Shown one piece after another: positions 63,816 to 64,000 of a stretch of DNA of 64,000 nt (its first letter is position 1; each line of letters begins with the position of its first letter). The stretch spans positions 1 to 64,000 of the forward strand of contig DASXOZ010000017.1 in NCBI GenBank assembly GCA_036493895.1, read 5' to 3'. The position numbers and the translations under genes were made by a program. The notes under the pieces were generated by a model. It made no database searches, had not been told where the DNA came from, and saw only the letters and a list, made by a program, of their open reading frames with translations. Source of the DNA: Candidatus Binatia bacterium. GTDB lineage: Bacteria > Desulfobacterota > Binatia > UBA1149 > CAITLU01.

Positions 63816-64000
63816 ATGAACACTCGGTTTCGCGAAGTCGGGATTAGCGCGGCGGTCCTTACGCTGGCCGGCGTCCTTGGCGGCTGTAACAACGGCAGCG
63901 GGGCAGGGCTCGTCAATCTGTTCTTCGGAATCAACGGAAGCGGCAGTTGCAGCAGCGTCATCGTCGACGTGAACTTGACCGAGGCCAGCGCCACCATCGC
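63816..64000 (+). CDS. Lipoprotein, N-terminal part (cut by window end)
   Basis: An ATG at 63816 with GGGAGG eight bases upstream opens a frame that runs uninterrupted to the window edge (61 complete codons). The peptide has a basic start (MNTRFREVG), a hydrophobic core (ISAAVLTLAGV) and the lipobox LGGC, with Cys24 as the lipidation site. Residues after it are Gly/Asn/Ser rich (NNGSGAGLVN) and include a second cysteine (GSGSCSS). No domain can be named from this part. The product is expected to be anchored in the inner or outer membrane. Confidence 0.65.
   Translation, partial: MNTRFREVGISAAVLTLAGVLGGCNNGSGAGLVNLFFGINGSGSCSSVIVDVNLTEASATI

Overview
The window is high-GC DNA with densely packed, mostly operonic bacterial genes. 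Several families suggest a deltaproteobacterial-type lineage, for example Desulfobacterota/Myxococcota or Candidatus Binatota. These are secreted proteins with myxobacterial-type cysteine-rich repeats (CGDG..D.GE.CDDGN), Cys-flanked dockerin-like modules (D.N..G..T..DAL..L..AVG), multihaem c-type cytochromes, an NrsF-type anti-sigma factor and a TetR operator resembling actinobacterial KstR boxes. The assignment is inferred from gene content only; no search was run.

Left part (1-19.7 kb): a decayed HigA antitoxin remnant, an emopamil-binding-like membrane protein, two secreted proteins (one formylglycine-generating-enzyme-like) and an ECF sigma/NrsF anti-sigma pair. A redox region follows: a CoA-disulfide reductase/rhodanese fusion, a nonahaem cytochrome c, a CBS-pair protein and an operon of heptahaem cytochrome c plus cytochrome b561. 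Next come a DUF3303-like protein, a TetR regulator with its operator translationally coupled to an enoyl-CoA hydratase, and a three-gene operon of large exported beta-helix and Cys-rich proteins.

Middle (19.8-42 kb): a tight four-gene operon (aminoglycoside-phosphotransferase-fold kinase, membrane-anchored metallo-beta-lactamase-fold hydrolase, polytopic glycosyltransferase-like protein with a repetitive SDR/SP tail, beta-lactamase-family hydrolase), a type-B carboxylesterase, an exported protein with a dockerin-like module and YadA-head-like repeats, a fatty acid desaturase and the complete proton-translocating transhydrogenase operon pntAA-pntAB-pntB. A protein-quality-control neighbourhood follows (Hsp15, clpS, clpA, stand-alone NFACT-R protein), then a LACTB2-like hydrolase, a putative zinc peptidase and a MATE transporter.

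Right part (42-64 kb): a predicted periplasmic fusion of a PheC-like cyclohexadienyl dehydratase and an AroQ chorismate mutase (an exported route to phenylpyruvate), a methyltransferase, an FAD amine oxidase-like protein, a second beta-lactamase-family protein, paired acyl-CoA dehydrogenases, two glycosyltransferase-39-like membrane proteins, an EEP-family hydrolase, the 2-oxoglutarate dehydrogenase operon sucA-sucB-lpdA, a sucrase/ferredoxin-like protein, an alpha/beta hydrolase, tRNA-His and tRNA-Lys, and the start of a lipoprotein cut by the window edge.

Taken together the genes describe a respiring heterotroph with a complete oxoglutarate dehydrogenase, transhydrogenase-based NADPH supply, acyl-CoA/lipid catabolism, multihaem electron transfer and heavy investment in exported Cys-rich and repeat proteins. 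A short repeat built on GGGGTCAGGCACCAG occurs in three intergenic places and forms a perfect hairpin in one of them.
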